Position numbers and translations under genes: made by a program. A stretch of 64,000 bases of DNA, taken from JAXDAY01 sp034679345 (lineage in GTDB: Bacteria; Eisenbacteria; RBG-16-71-46; CAIMUX01; VGJL01). Below, piece by piece: positions 53,556-62,246 of the stretch. The stretch lies in contig JAXDAY010000023.1 of NCBI GenBank assembly GCA_034679345.1, positions 124,001-188,000 on the forward strand, read 5' to 3'. The notes beneath the pieces are model-generated. The model was not told where the DNA came from and did not search any database. It saw only the letters and a list, made by a program, of their open reading frames with translations. How positions within the stretch are numbered: position 1 is the first letter of the stretch; each line of letters starts with the position of its first letter.

Positions 53556-54851
53556 CTAGTTCGCCCGACCCGCTTCATCCGCGGGGACCGGGGTCGCCGT
53601 CCTGCCAGCGGTCCTCGAGAGACGCAGACCAAGGTCGCTGGCGCCGGAGAGGCCCGGCGCGCTGCCGCTGCGATTCGCGGAACGGCAGAGCGGCGCGAGG
53701 CTTCCGCAGCCGCCGCCCCGTGCCACGCGGTTGGACCCGGAAGTGGGACCCACCGGGTCCGTCGCATCGCCGGCATACGCGGCATACCAGTCCCAGCACC
53801 ACTCCCACACATTGCCGTGCATGTCTTCGAGCCCCCATAGACTCGCCGCCTTGCCCCCGACATCGTGCGTCTCGCCCCCGGAGTTGCCGCAGTACCAGCC
53901 GACCGCCGCGAGGTTCGGTTCGTTTCCACACCCGAGGTCCGCGATGCCGCCATTGCAGAAAGCCGTCTGGCTCGTCGCCCGGCAGGCATACTCCCACTCC
54001 GCCTCGGTCAAGAGGCGGTAACCGTTGGCCGACTGGTTCCAGGTCACCGTCGCGCTCGTGATGTGGTTGCCGCTGTAAACGGGGCTCGTGACCGTGTAAA
54101 CGGGCGTGTATCCATCCCGAGCCGAGCGCTGATTGCAGTACTGGACCGCGTCGTACCAGGAAAACCGCTCCGCTGGACGATTCGCCCCCTGGAAGTACGA
54201 CTCGTTCCAGCCCATCACCGACTCCCACTCCGATTGAGTCACCTCGTGCTTCGAGACATAAAACGCTTCGGTCAAGGCGACCTGGTGCTGGATCTCGTCG
54301 CTGTCGCGTCCAGGTTCGTCCGCCGGACTGCCCATCGCGAAGGCGCCAGGCTGGACGAGGATGAAGTCGTCCTGGGATGGGCCGGACGCCGCCGTCGTGT
54401 CGCTGGCGACGTTGGAGAGCAAGGACCAGTTTCCTCTGTCGTCCACGCTCTTCAGCGCGAAGTGATAGCTGGTGCCGGGGGCAAGCCCTTCGACCCGATG
54501 CGTCTCGATCGAACCCGCGGCCTTGGGAGACGGTGGACTCGCGGCTTGAGTCGCCGCGCTCCAGTTCGACGCGTTGATGGCAGTGGTCGACCAGCGGATG
54601 TCGTAGGCCGATGCCGTTCCTTTAGCACCGTCCTCCCCAGGCGCGGACCAGCGCAGGGTGACCGATGTCGCTGCCACGGCCGCGATTGCGAGGTCCGTGA
54701 CCGCGGCCGGGGGGGTGGTGTCGGGATCAGGCCTGGTGGATTCATCATCATCTCCGCAACTCGTCAACGCGATTCCCGCCCCGATCCACAAGACACAGAT
54801 ACTGAGCGCCATGGACCAACGCGATGTTCTGCCGATGGATGCCCTGGGCAT
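53556..54851 (-). CDS. Lipoprotein with Fn3 and SUMF1/FGE-like domain
   Basis: 431 residues. ATG 54851 has GGGAGGG and opens a signal peptide with lipobox A-L-T-S-C; ATG 54893 is less likely. An Fn3 domain (about 48-150: AAVTDLAIAAVAATSVTLRW .. APGTSYHFALKSVDDRGN) precedes the SUMF1 domain: GAFAMGSPADEPGRDSDE, YVSKHEVTQSEWESVMG, YRLLTEAEWEYACRA, DMHGNVWEWCWDWY, RGGGCGSLAPLCRSANR. The Cys pair of true formylglycine-generating enzyme is not in the usual arrangement, so it is probably a binding or structural member. Divergent from the operon at 55091. Confidence 0.88.
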   Translation of the reverse strand: MPRASIGRTSRWSMALSICVLWIGAGIALTSCGDDDESTRPDPDTTPPAAVTDLAIAAVAATSVTLRWSAPGEDGAKGTASAYDIRWSTTAINASNWSAATQAASPPSPKAAGSIETHRVEGLAPGTSYHFALKSVDDRGNWSLLSNVASDTTAASGPSQDDFILVQPGAFAMGSPADEPGRDSDEIQHQVALTEAFYVSKHEVTQSEWESVMGWNESYFQGANRPAERFSWYDAVQYCNQRSARDGYTPVYTVTSPVYSGNHITSATVTWNQSANGYRLLTEAEWEYACRATSQTAFCNGGIADLGCGNEPNLAAVGWYCGNSGGETHDVGGKAASLWGLEDMHGNVWEWCWDWYAAYAGDATDPVGPTSGSNRVARGGGCGSLAPLCRSANRSGSAPGLSGASDLGLRLSRTAGRTATPVPADEAGRAN

Positions 54852-55017
54852 TCTGCCCTCCCGGGATTCGAGCACGCTCTGACCGGACCGCATGGCCCAA
54901 GCTTAGGCGCGACTCCCGCTCGGCTGCACTCAAAGAGGAAGTTGAACTTGAGGCCTTGGGTGCGGCCGGCCGGAGTCTGCTCGTCGGCGTTGAGGGCCGT
55001 CCTCGCCTCCCGGCGGG

Positions 55018-55047
55018 TTGTCTTGTCGGTCCGGGATCGTTTAGGAT
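55018..55047 (+). promoter_or_regulatory. Candidate promoter of the three-gene Lon-like operon
   Basis: TTGTCT (55018-55023), 18 bases, TAGGAT (55042-55047). The same TAGGAT -10 is seen before the cupin gene. It lies 44 bases before the first ATG (55091). Confidence 0.35.
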
Positions 55048-55090
55048 CTTCACTGCCAGTCGGCTTGCCGGAGCGGCGAACTCGGGAGGA

Positions 55091-56233
55091 ATGGGGGCGA
55101 TTCCGGTGTCAGGTTGGGGGGATGGGAGCGGTCTAGACAAGCAGATGGCGGTGAGTCTGCGGAGCTACCTCCAGCGCGCTGACCGTGCCAGCACGGAAGC
55201 GCTCGCCACGAGGCTGTCCTCCTACATGCGCGCCTACCTTACCGCCTATCTTCGCCGCCGGCGCTTCGGATTCGACGGGCCGATCGCCGAGGTGGCAGTC
55301 GATGTGGCCGATTCCGAGATCCCCATGCTGATCGAGGAGGGTCAACCGGATCGTCTCATCGAAGGCATCCGGCGATTCCTGAGCCCTGTGGGTCGCCCGG
55401 CCTCCGAACGCTCGCCGATCGAGGACGCCTCGGACGATGCCCTTGTCGCAGCCGCCAAGCTGTTCCTTCGCCTCCGCTGCAGGCAAGGGGCGATCCTGCT
55501 ATGGAAGCAGGAGCACCCCGAGGAGGCGAGAATCCTCCGGTCGGTCAAGGCAGCGATCGCCGATACGCCCGGAATCAGCCTGCGTCAGGACGCCTGCGGG
55601 CAACGGCTCGTCTCCCCGCGGTCGGACCTCCGCCTCCCCCCCTTCGATACGCCACGCCTGGTCACGCTCCTGGGCCGAGTCCCGCCGCCCTATTGCCCCA
55701 GGGCTGTACTGCGCGCCCTCATCCCCCAGCTCCATCCGACAGGCGACTCGGGGGGGTACTGCTTTCTGATGGACTTGGTCCGAGCGAACCATCTGCTCCG
55801 CCTGAGTGCGATCGCGGGAGAGGCTAGCGGAACCGGCGCCGCTCCGATCGAGGCCGAGAGCCTGATCTGCGGTGACGGGGTTCCCTTCGCCGTGAAGCTC
55901 GCTCGGCTGACTCTGCGCCTCTCGCAGTGGGCCGAGGAATCCCTGACCGCGGATGCGGAGAAGCATGAGCGACTCCGGACGCGGAGAGGTGTGGCCGGCA
56001 CGGCCGATCCGGGGCCCGACCCGCGCGTCATCGCCATCGCCATCGATCGAATCCTCGCGCCCGTCGGCCTCGGCAGGCCCGAGTGGGCGGAGCTCTCGCT
56101 CGAAGGACTGGTCGCCACGGCAATGGCAACACCCGAGGGCGGCCGCAACAACCCCGCCCAAGTCCATCAGATCGACTACTTGATCCGCCGGCTGCGAACG
56201 AAGATGCGGGCGCACTGGCGGGAGCTGATTTAG
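55091..56233 (+). CDS. Helical protein of unknown function, first gene of a Lon-like operon
   Basis: Up to 380 residues; the start is uncertain (ATG 55091 is too close to GGAGGA; ATG 55145 gives 362 residues). Mostly helical and Arg-rich: YMRAYLTAYLRRRRFGFDG, then LRLRCRQGAILLWKQEHPEE.ARILRSVKAAI, and the C-terminus VHQIDYLIRRLRTKMRAHW. The Arg-rich helices recall nucleic-acid-binding or sigma-like regions, but no sigma region 2 or 4 consensus is clear. Eight bases separate it from the next gene. I do not recognise the family. Its company with an anti-sigma-like protein suggests a regulatory role. Confidence 0.6.
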   Translation: MGAIPVSGWGDGSGLDKQMAVSLRSYLQRADRASTEALATRLSSYMRAYLTAYLRRRRFGFDGPIAEVAVDVADSEIPMLIEEGQPDRLIEGIRRFLSPVGRPASERSPIEDASDDALVAAAKLFLRLRCRQGAILLWKQEHPEEARILRSVKAAIADTPGISLRQDACGQRLVSPRSDLRLPPFDTPRLVTLLGRVPPPYCPRAVLRALIPQLHPTGDSGGYCFLMDLVRANHLLRLSAIAGEASGTGAAPIEAESLICGDGVPFAVKLARLTLRLSQWAEESLTADAEKHERLRTRRGVAGTADPGPDPRVIAIAIDRILAPVGLGRPEWAELSLEGLVATAMATPEGGRNNPAQVHQIDYLIRRLRTKMRAHWRELI

Positions 56234-56241
56234 GCCCGGCC

Positions 56242-58452
56242 ATGCAATTCCAGAGTGTGCGCGATCTTCACGAGGCCTACGAGGAGCTCGAGCGCCTGCT
56301 GGCCCTCCGGCAGGCGCCCGCGATTGCCATGCTGCTCCGTCAGAAATTCCTCGAGGCGATCCTGGATGCCGATGACGCGATCTGGTCGGGCTATGGATTC
56401 TCCGCCGCGGTCGGCCTTCTGGCCTCGGTGCGCGATCCGGTGATCCGATCGCTTCCGACCGATCAGCTGCGACGGCTCCTGGACATCGGCGAGAGGATCC
56501 GGAGCCGGCCTGCGCCTGCGGGCATGGACGGGGCTTCCGCGTGGAGCGAGAAGGTGGATCGGGCGACGACCCTGCTTCGCTCAGCATTTGGGAATGGACC
56601 GGACGCGACACTCGCGGCCCGGCCGCCCAACGGCGCCGGCAACGGGAGCGCGCGGATCTTCATCCCGGTCGTTGCGCGGCTGGTCGATCCACGCCGCACG
56701 CACCCGCTTTACGCGGGGACCCGGCTCGGACTCCTGGCGCGGCTGGATGTGCGCGTGGAGCTCGCGGCCGGTGAGGGGATGGATGACCCGCTGGTCATCG
56801 ATGGGGATGTCGCTCTCGCCACGCGGGCCGCGTTCGCGGAAGCCCTCCTGATCGTGAACCGTCTGAGCGCTTGGGGCGCGCCCGCGACCCATCGCTGTTC
56901 AGTCCTCTTGCGTTGCTCGCCGGCCGAAGCGCGCATCACCGGCCGTTCCGGATCCTTGGGATTCCTGCTCGCCGTGGCGACGGCCCGCGCATCCCACTCG
57001 CTTGGCGCCTACCATCGCTCCATCGCGCCTGGGACGGCGGCCACCGGGGATCTCGCCGGCACGAGGGTCCTGCCCGTGGATGCATCGACGCTCGCCGACA
57101 AGATCCGGGCATGCTCCGAGGGAGGGCTCCGACGATTGATCGTCCCGGCGCAGCAGGCCGACGAGGCGAACCGCCTCCTCGACGCCGAACGCCAGCAGCG
57201 GAATGAGTGTCCTCTGGAGATCGTGCCCGTCTCCGATGCTTCCGAGTTTTGGGCCTCAGGACGCCGTCCGGTTCGTCGATCGAGGCGCACGATCAAAGCG
57301 ATTGCGAGCAGATGGCACCATCGGCTGACGCAGAGTCGGCTTCGGGCTGGCATGCTGGGATCTGCTGCCGCAGCTATCGCGTCGGCTATCATCCTCTGGT
57401 CCGTTCTCCGCTCGGCTCCACCTGTGAGGGCCGATTGGGAGGGGGATGAAATCGCGCTCCGCAACACGCACGGCATCACCACCCGCCGGGTCGATCTGCC
57501 GTACCGACCGATGTTTGGCTGGACCTCGGAGTTTCAGCCGCAGAAGACTCAGCCGCTTGCGGACTTGAACGGTGACGGCAAGCGAGAGCTCCTCGCAATC
57601 CATGGAAGTCAGCCCGATGGGAGAGACCTCCTGAGCGCCGTCGACGCGCAGGGAAGTCTCGTTTGGCGCCGCCAGAGCGACCAGCTCACCCCCTCATCGT
57701 TCGGACAACCGCGCGACGTGTCCTGGTGGATGATCGCGATCACCCCCCCTCGCGCTGGTAGAGTGGAGCTCACCGCGTTCGCGCGATCGCACCAGCATTC
57801 TCTGACGATTCTTGTGCGCCTCGATCCGGTGACCGGCCAGACGCTCGGAATCCTGCGGAACCACGGACACCTGGAAACCTATCAGCCGATCCAGCGGGTA
57901 GATTCGGGGCGCCAGATTCTCGCCATTTCCGGAACGGAGAACAACCTCGGGTGCGCCCTCGCGGCGTTCGTCGATCCGAGCCAAATGCGCATTCCCGAGG
58001 AGTTCAATGACATCTCGGATGTCGTTGTGCTGGCCGATTCCGTTTCTCTCTCGGCAGGGGTCTCCGCTGTCTGGAGCTTCCCGGTCGACCGATTCACCAA
58101 TGCCAGCCGATCGGCCTGCGAAAAAATCGATCAGCTCCACTCTGGGGATCTCCATGTCTCGGTGTTCGTGATCCTGGACGCGCTCAGCGGCAGTGTCGTA
58201 TACGAGATGGACGCCGGCGATCTTTCGATGCCGATCGTTCTGAACGCCTATTACTCCGACAAGACGAAGGACCTCATCCGGAGCCTGAAAGGCCCCACAC
58301 CGGAGGCAGTCTTCGCCGAGGAGGCCCAGAGGCTCGCCCGCGAGGTCCGCTGCCTCACCCCCAGGGGCTGGCGCCCGGCGCGCCTCGGCCCAGGTTTTTC
58401 TCCGACCGACCCCTCAGCCGTCACTAGTGCATTCATGAGAGAGGGGCCGTGA
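56242..58452 (+). CDS. Membrane protein with cytoplasmic Lon-like protease domain and extracytoplasmic C-terminus
   Basis: 736 residues. A helical N-terminus (1-125) leads to a Lon-type S16-like fold (about 190-310). GRSGSLGFLLAVA aligns with the Lon PSAG nucleophile box, giving candidate Ser238. TGDLAGTRVLPVD .. LADKIRACSEGG aligns with TGEI-RG-VLPIGG--EK, giving candidate Lys287; RRLIVPAQ is also Lon-like. No AAA+ domain is present. A basic stretch precedes one membrane helix (371-391, GSAAAAIASAIILWSV). The outer part has an FG-GAP/VCBS-like Ca-binding motif (ADLNGDGKRELLA) and ends in a beta-rich region. ATG 56242 is chosen because it follows the upstream stop. Confidence 0.68.
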   Translation: MQFQSVRDLHEAYEELERLLALRQAPAIAMLLRQKFLEAILDADDAIWSGYGFSAAVGLLASVRDPVIRSLPTDQLRRLLDIGERIRSRPAPAGMDGASAWSEKVDRATTLLRSAFGNGPDATLAARPPNGAGNGSARIFIPVVARLVDPRRTHPLYAGTRLGLLARLDVRVELAAGEGMDDPLVIDGDVALATRAAFAEALLIVNRLSAWGAPATHRCSVLLRCSPAEARITGRSGSLGFLLAVATARASHSLGAYHRSIAPGTAATGDLAGTRVLPVDASTLADKIRACSEGGLRRLIVPAQQADEANRLLDAERQQRNECPLEIVPVSDASEFWASGRRPVRRSRRTIKAIASRWHHRLTQSRLRAGMLGSAAAAIASAIILWSVLRSAPPVRADWEGDEIALRNTHGITTRRVDLPYRPMFGWTSEFQPQKTQPLADLNGDGKRELLAIHGSQPDGRDLLSAVDAQGSLVWRRQSDQLTPSSFGQPRDVSWWMIAITPPRAGRVELTAFARSHQHSLTILVRLDPVTGQTLGILRNHGHLETYQPIQRVDSGRQILAISGTENNLGCALAAFVDPSQMRIPEEFNDISDVVVLADSVSLSAGVSAVWSFPVDRFTNASRSACEKIDQLHSGDLHVSVFVILDALSGSVVYEMDAGDLSMPIVLNAYYSDKTKDLIRSLKGPTPEAVFAEEAQRLAREVRCLTPRGWRPARLGPGFSPTDPSAVTSAFMREGP

Positions 58453-58468
58453 GAAGGAAAGTGGACCC

Positions 58469-59050
58469 ATGAACCATCCTGACGAGCAGACCATTGAGAG
58501 GGTTGCCATGGCTCTGATCGAGCTCGGCTTCTCGATGGAGTCTGACGCAGAACCTCGAGTTCCATTGAGTCTTGCCCCCTCGCTCGAACATATTTGGCGT
58601 TGCGCCCACTGCCGGGAGACCCTGGAGATCCTCATCGAGACCGAACGGGCGTGGAGGCGATCGGAGAAGAGTTCCGGCAAGGTGCTGCTCCCCTTGCGTC
58701 CGCTTCGCGTCGGTCCGCCGGCACGAGGAGATGATCCGGCCCCGGCAGAGGATGCCGATGAGTTCCTCGTCGCGGCAGCAGACGCCTCCACCCGACCCGC
58801 CCAGACGCGGGTCCTGACGCTCGTGACCGAAGACGACCGGTTTCTGGTGCGGATCTTTCCGGATGAGGAGGGCGGGGGCGCTACGGCGATTCTCGTATCC
58901 CTCCCCGAATCGGACGCAGATGCCGCGGGCGCGATCCGGCCGATCCTGCGTCTCGAGGGCACAGATTACGGGTTCGACGAATCGCGCACCGTGCGTCTTC
59001 CTCACTTCCCGACCTCGGAGATCGCGCTCTTCCTGGGTGGCGCCTCCTGA
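58469..59050 (+). CDS. Soluble protein with anti-sigma-type zinc motif
   Basis: 193 residues, third gene of the operon, 16 bases after the previous stop, with a GAAGGAAAG ribosome site. His41-x3-Cys45-x2-Cys48 (EHIWRCAHCRETLEIL) has the spacing and position of ZAS zinc-binding anti-sigma factors. After an acidic linker (GDDPAPAEDADEFLVAA) the C-terminal half is beta-type (RVLTLVTEDDRFLVRIFPDE, ILRLEGTDYGFDESRTV). It has no membrane helix, unlike many anti-sigmas. The anti-sigma role is inference from the motif and operon. Confidence 0.65.
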   Translation: MNHPDEQTIERVAMALIELGFSMESDAEPRVPLSLAPSLEHIWRCAHCRETLEILIETERAWRRSEKSSGKVLLPLRPLRVGPPARGDDPAPAEDADEFLVAAADASTRPAQTRVLTLVTEDDRFLVRIFPDEEGGGATAILVSLPESDADAAGAIRPILRLEGTDYGFDESRTVRLPHFPTSEIALFLGGAS

Positions 59051-59095
59051 TCGGTCTCGAAGTCGATCGGGCAGAGACGAGATCCAAGGCTCGAT

Positions 59096-60034
59096 TCAGC
59101 TTCCCCGCTTGAGCTGCGAACGCAGAAACGGAATCCCCGCGATTCCGGGAAGCCAGTATCCCAAGAGCGAGTAGAGGAGCCCCACCCCGAGGGAGACCGG
59201 GGCCGCTGCATATCCCTCGAGGAGCCGGATCAGCGCGGCGTCGCGCGTCCCCATCCCGGCGATGGTGACGGGCAGCAATCCGACGAAGATCGCCGCTGGA
59301 AGCGCCGCGAGCACTCGCACGAATGGAACGCCTGCGCCGAGACTCGAGAAGAGAAACCAAGTCTGGACGACGCTCGCGAGCCAGTTCGCCAGCGTCAGCA
59401 GCAAAACCCAGAGCAGAAGCCCCGGTCGCCGGAGTAGCACGCGCAGCGACTCGAGGAGCCGCTCCACCTTCGGTCGCAGCTTCGCCGGCACCGGCAGGCG
59501 GATCGTGAGCAGGGCGGCCGTGCCGAGCAACCCTGCGGCCAACAGCGCTCCGGAGGCGAGCGCGAGAGGCCTCCAGCCATGCGCGAGCGCGCCGGCGAGG
59601 CAGAGGCCGAGGAGCGTGAGGACATCGAGGAGCCGCTCGGCCAGCACGCTCCCGAGCACGCGGCTCACCGGCGCGCGTCCCCGCAGGAAGTAGGCCCTCG
59701 CCATATCTCCCGCCTTGGAGGGGGTGAGCGTCGAAAGCGTGAAGCAGGCCATGACGATGGAGAACGACTCGCCCCTCCCGGCCCGGCATCCGATGGAGTC
59801 GAGAACCGCCTGCATCCTCCAAGCCGACAGGATCGGGAATGTCGCCGTGAGAAGGAGCGCGAGAATCAGCGGCGCGGGCCGGGCGCCTCCGACGATCTCC
59901 GCCACCTGGTCGAGCGGTACGCTCCGAAAGAGAATGACGAAGACGAGGATCGTCAGGATCCCGAGGACCGCCATGCGGACTCGGTCCCTGCGCGTGCTCT
60001 TCGGCCGCTCGACCGACTCCTCCACGCGATTCAA
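59096..60034 (-). CDS. Flippase-like/LPG synthase TM-domain protein
   Basis: 312 residues with about eight membrane helices. The order of conserved parts fits the lysylphosphatidylglycerol synthase TM/AglD superfamily: WRMQAVLDSIGCR, FTLSTLTPSKAGDMARAYFL, SVLAERLLDVLTLL, then PVTIAGMGTRDAALIRLLEG. These proteins flip or act on lipid-linked substrates. TTG 60034 overlaps the upstream stop (TTGA) and has GAGGAG at six bases. The context with a heparinase-like gene suggests polysaccharide work. Confidence 0.8.
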   Translation of the reverse strand: MNRVEESVERPKSTRRDRVRMAVLGILTILVFVILFRSVPLDQVAEIVGGARPAPLILALLLTATFPILSAWRMQAVLDSIGCRAGRGESFSIVMACFTLSTLTPSKAGDMARAYFLRGRAPVSRVLGSVLAERLLDVLTLLGLCLAGALAHGWRPLALASGALLAAGLLGTAALLTIRLPVPAKLRPKVERLLESLRVLLRRPGLLLWVLLLTLANWLASVVQTWFLFSSLGAGVPFVRVLAALPAAIFVGLLPVTIAGMGTRDAALIRLLEGYAAAPVSLGVGLLYSLLGYWLPGIAGIPFLRSQLKRGS

Positions 60035-61791
60035 GCGGACTCCTCGGTCTGGAAGCCCACGAAACCCTTCTGGAGATTGATCTCCCGAGTGATCTCGATT
60101 CTCCCGTCGCGGTTCAGCTTCTCGAGATCCTGCGGCGAGAGGTACGAGCCGAAGACGCCCAGCTCGAAGCGCTGGAAATAGCGCGACTGCGGGACATAGC
60201 GGACGCTGAAGTCGTCGCCGACCTTCACCTTCTCGAATGCCGGCCCGCCGCCGCGCTCGATTCGATCGATGATCGTGACCGCTCCGGGGACGAAGCGGAT
60301 CGTTCGCTTGAACCTCGAGGGCGCGGCCCCGCTCCTCGTCATGAGGAGCTTTCGGATCGATCCCTTGATCCAGTAGGCCATCCCGGTTTGCCAGCCGGCA
60401 AGCAGCATGAAGAGGCGGAAGCCGATCATCGTCCAAGGAGTGAAGAGCTTCATCACCATGAAGTGCATCGGCCCCTCGACGCTCGCCTCGGACTCGCTAT
60501 CGCGGACCTCATAGCTCGAGTCGATCCACTGGGACGTGACCACCTTCCCGTCACTCGTGCGCGCGATCACCCCGCAATCGCTCACAAGCGTGCGACCGTC
60601 CCCTGCCCGGCAGATCTGGATCGTTCCCCCCTTCGCGAAGTTCATCGCGATATAGGCCTCGGGCGCTTTCCGCACCTCCATACGCGCCCCCGGCCAGCGC
60701 CGCCGGAACGCTTCACGCGCGTGCGGCAGCGCGGGCAGCGGCCCCGGCCGCGGCTTCCAGTCGACCCAGGAGAGGAGCAGCTCGGGGATCCGGTAGAGGA
60801 AGTATCGATCCTCCTGGATCTCCGGCGGCACGAGCTTTCCCGCCCAGAGCGACTGGAGCATCGCCTCGGCCACGGCCGCCGCGGTGGGATTCTCCGGCGC
60901 GAACAGCTCGAAGCCATGAGGATAGAAATGCAGCGTCTGCCGGCTGCCCATCGCTCCGCCGTAGTGTCCGCCCGGCAGCACGAAGTAGGAACAGAACTCA
61001 ATCGCCCGCTCGCAGACCTTCTCGATCCGCTCGTCGGTGTAGAGCTTCCGGAGCTTCCCAAGGAACGAAACGGTCGCGGAGAGATACCCCAGGTCGGCGC
61101 CGTCGTACTCGAGGCACCATCCCTCCTCGGTGCAGTAGCTCAGGAAATCGTCCAGCCGGACGTGGAAGCCCTTCAGGAGCTTTGGATCGCCCAGCAACGT
61201 GTAGGCCTCGTAGATCGGGAGGACGGCCATCGCATGGTGGTTCGCCAGCACCCCCGGCTCGTCATACTTCGCCAGAAAGGCGCCCGCCTTGGCGACGCAG
61301 CTCTTGAACCGGTCGTCCAGGTCCTTCGGGATATGGCCGCTCAGCAGCCGATAGGAGTCGCACATCGCGTAGACCAGGAAGCCGGTCGGACCGGCCCATC
61401 CGCGCTCGTTCGGATAGAACTCGTCGAACGACCCGTCGCGCTTCTGGATTCGAATCCAATCCTCCATCGCGGCGAGAGTCCAGAGGAGCACCTTGGGATT
61501 CCGGTGGAATGGATTGTCCGGAAACGGCTGGGTATAGGCGAGCGCCAGCGCGTGCACCCCGAACTGCGCGATCGAGGAGGGGAAGTCGACGCTCCGGCAG
61601 AGCCAGTACTCGCGATGGAACGAGCCGTAGCTCCTCGAGAACTCGTTTCGATCTTGGAGCGAAAGGAGCCGGGGGATCTGGGCGAGGGCTCGGTCCGAGT
61701 ACGCGCGACGCAGATTTTCGCCGGAAGGCGGGGAAAGCTCCGGTGACGCAAGGATGGGCGCGGCTGGGCCAAGTTGATCGGATCGATTCAT
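60031..61791 (-). CDS. Heparinase II/III-like polysaccharide-acting protein
   Basis: 586 residues. The N-terminal 340 residues look like an alpha/alpha toroid (FHREYWLCRSVDFPSSI, RGWAGPTGFLVYAMCDSYRL, EPGVLANHHAMAVLPIYEAY, CLEYDGADLGYLSATVSF). The C-terminal 200 are a beta-sandwich (GTIQICRAGDGRTLVSDCGV, FKRTIRFVPGAVTIIDRIER), as in heparinase-type lyases. No signal peptide is seen, so it may act in the cytoplasm or be modifying rather than degrading. AAGGAG precedes ATG 61791. Coupled to the flippase-like gene. Confidence 0.72.
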   Translation of the reverse strand: MNRSDQLGPAAPILASPELSPPSGENLRRAYSDRALAQIPRLLSLQDRNEFSRSYGSFHREYWLCRSVDFPSSIAQFGVHALALAYTQPFPDNPFHRNPKVLLWTLAAMEDWIRIQKRDGSFDEFYPNERGWAGPTGFLVYAMCDSYRLLSGHIPKDLDDRFKSCVAKAGAFLAKYDEPGVLANHHAMAVLPIYEAYTLLGDPKLLKGFHVRLDDFLSYCTEEGWCLEYDGADLGYLSATVSFLGKLRKLYTDERIEKVCERAIEFCSYFVLPGGHYGGAMGSRQTLHFYPHGFELFAPENPTAAAVAEAMLQSLWAGKLVPPEIQEDRYFLYRIPELLLSWVDWKPRPGPLPALPHAREAFRRRWPGARMEVRKAPEAYIAMNFAKGGTIQICRAGDGRTLVSDCGVIARTSDGKVVTSQWIDSSYEVRDSESEASVEGPMHFMVMKLFTPWTMIGFRLFMLLAGWQTGMAYWIKGSIRKLLMTRSGAAPSRFKRTIRFVPGAVTIIDRIERGGGPAFEKVKVGDDFSVRYVPQSRYFQRFELGVFGSYLSPQDLEKLNRDGRIEITREINLQKGFVGFQTEESA

Positions 61792-61978
61792 CGCTCGTGA
61801 CTCCTTTGGGTTGGACCGGATCCGGGGACCCGGAGGATCCTACCAGAGCCGGCGGCGGCCGCCAGCCGGGGCTTCGAGTCTCGGAACCGTCCTGACTGCT
61901 CGACGCGGTGTCATAACTTAGTGCAAAATAGATCATGAGTTTTTTCTTGACATATCACTCGGGAAAAGCGATCCTACT

Positions 61979-62113
61979 CTCACGCGTCGGCAATGCGGAC
62001 GCACCGGTTTCGGGAAGCGCGACCCGCGTGAGCCCGAAGACAAGAAGGTGGGGCAAGTCCTCACCCTTGCCCGCGCTACCTTTTGCGGCCAAAGGTGGTG
62101 CGGGCATTTCTTT
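61979..62113 (+). ncRNA. Structured leader with alternative hairpins (attenuator or riboswitch candidate, or small RNA)
   Basis: Preceded by TTGACA at 61947-61952. Stem 1 pairs CTCACGCG (61979-61986) with CGCGTGAG (62025-62032). Hairpin 2 pairs GGGCAAG (62051-62057) with CTTGCCC (62066-62072). Hairpin 3 has 16-base arms 62068-62083 and 62091-62106 (two G-U pairs, seven-base loop), followed by TTTCTTT, so it is terminator-like. Hairpins 2 and 3 share 62068-62072 and exclude each other. Hairpin 3 ends 133 bases before ATG 62247. No known riboswitch consensus was matched. The remainder of the 455-base divergent gap 61792-62246 holds only promoters. Confidence 0.5.
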
Positions 62114-62246
62114 GCCCTCGGCGCTCGCGAGGCGTCGCGTTGCCCTCCCACTTCGAGATCACTAGACTCAGGTTGTTCGAGTTCCAGTTCGCGGGCCTGG
62201 TCCGGGGGTGGTCCGCGTTTCGCTGCACTAGACGGGAGGCGGACCC

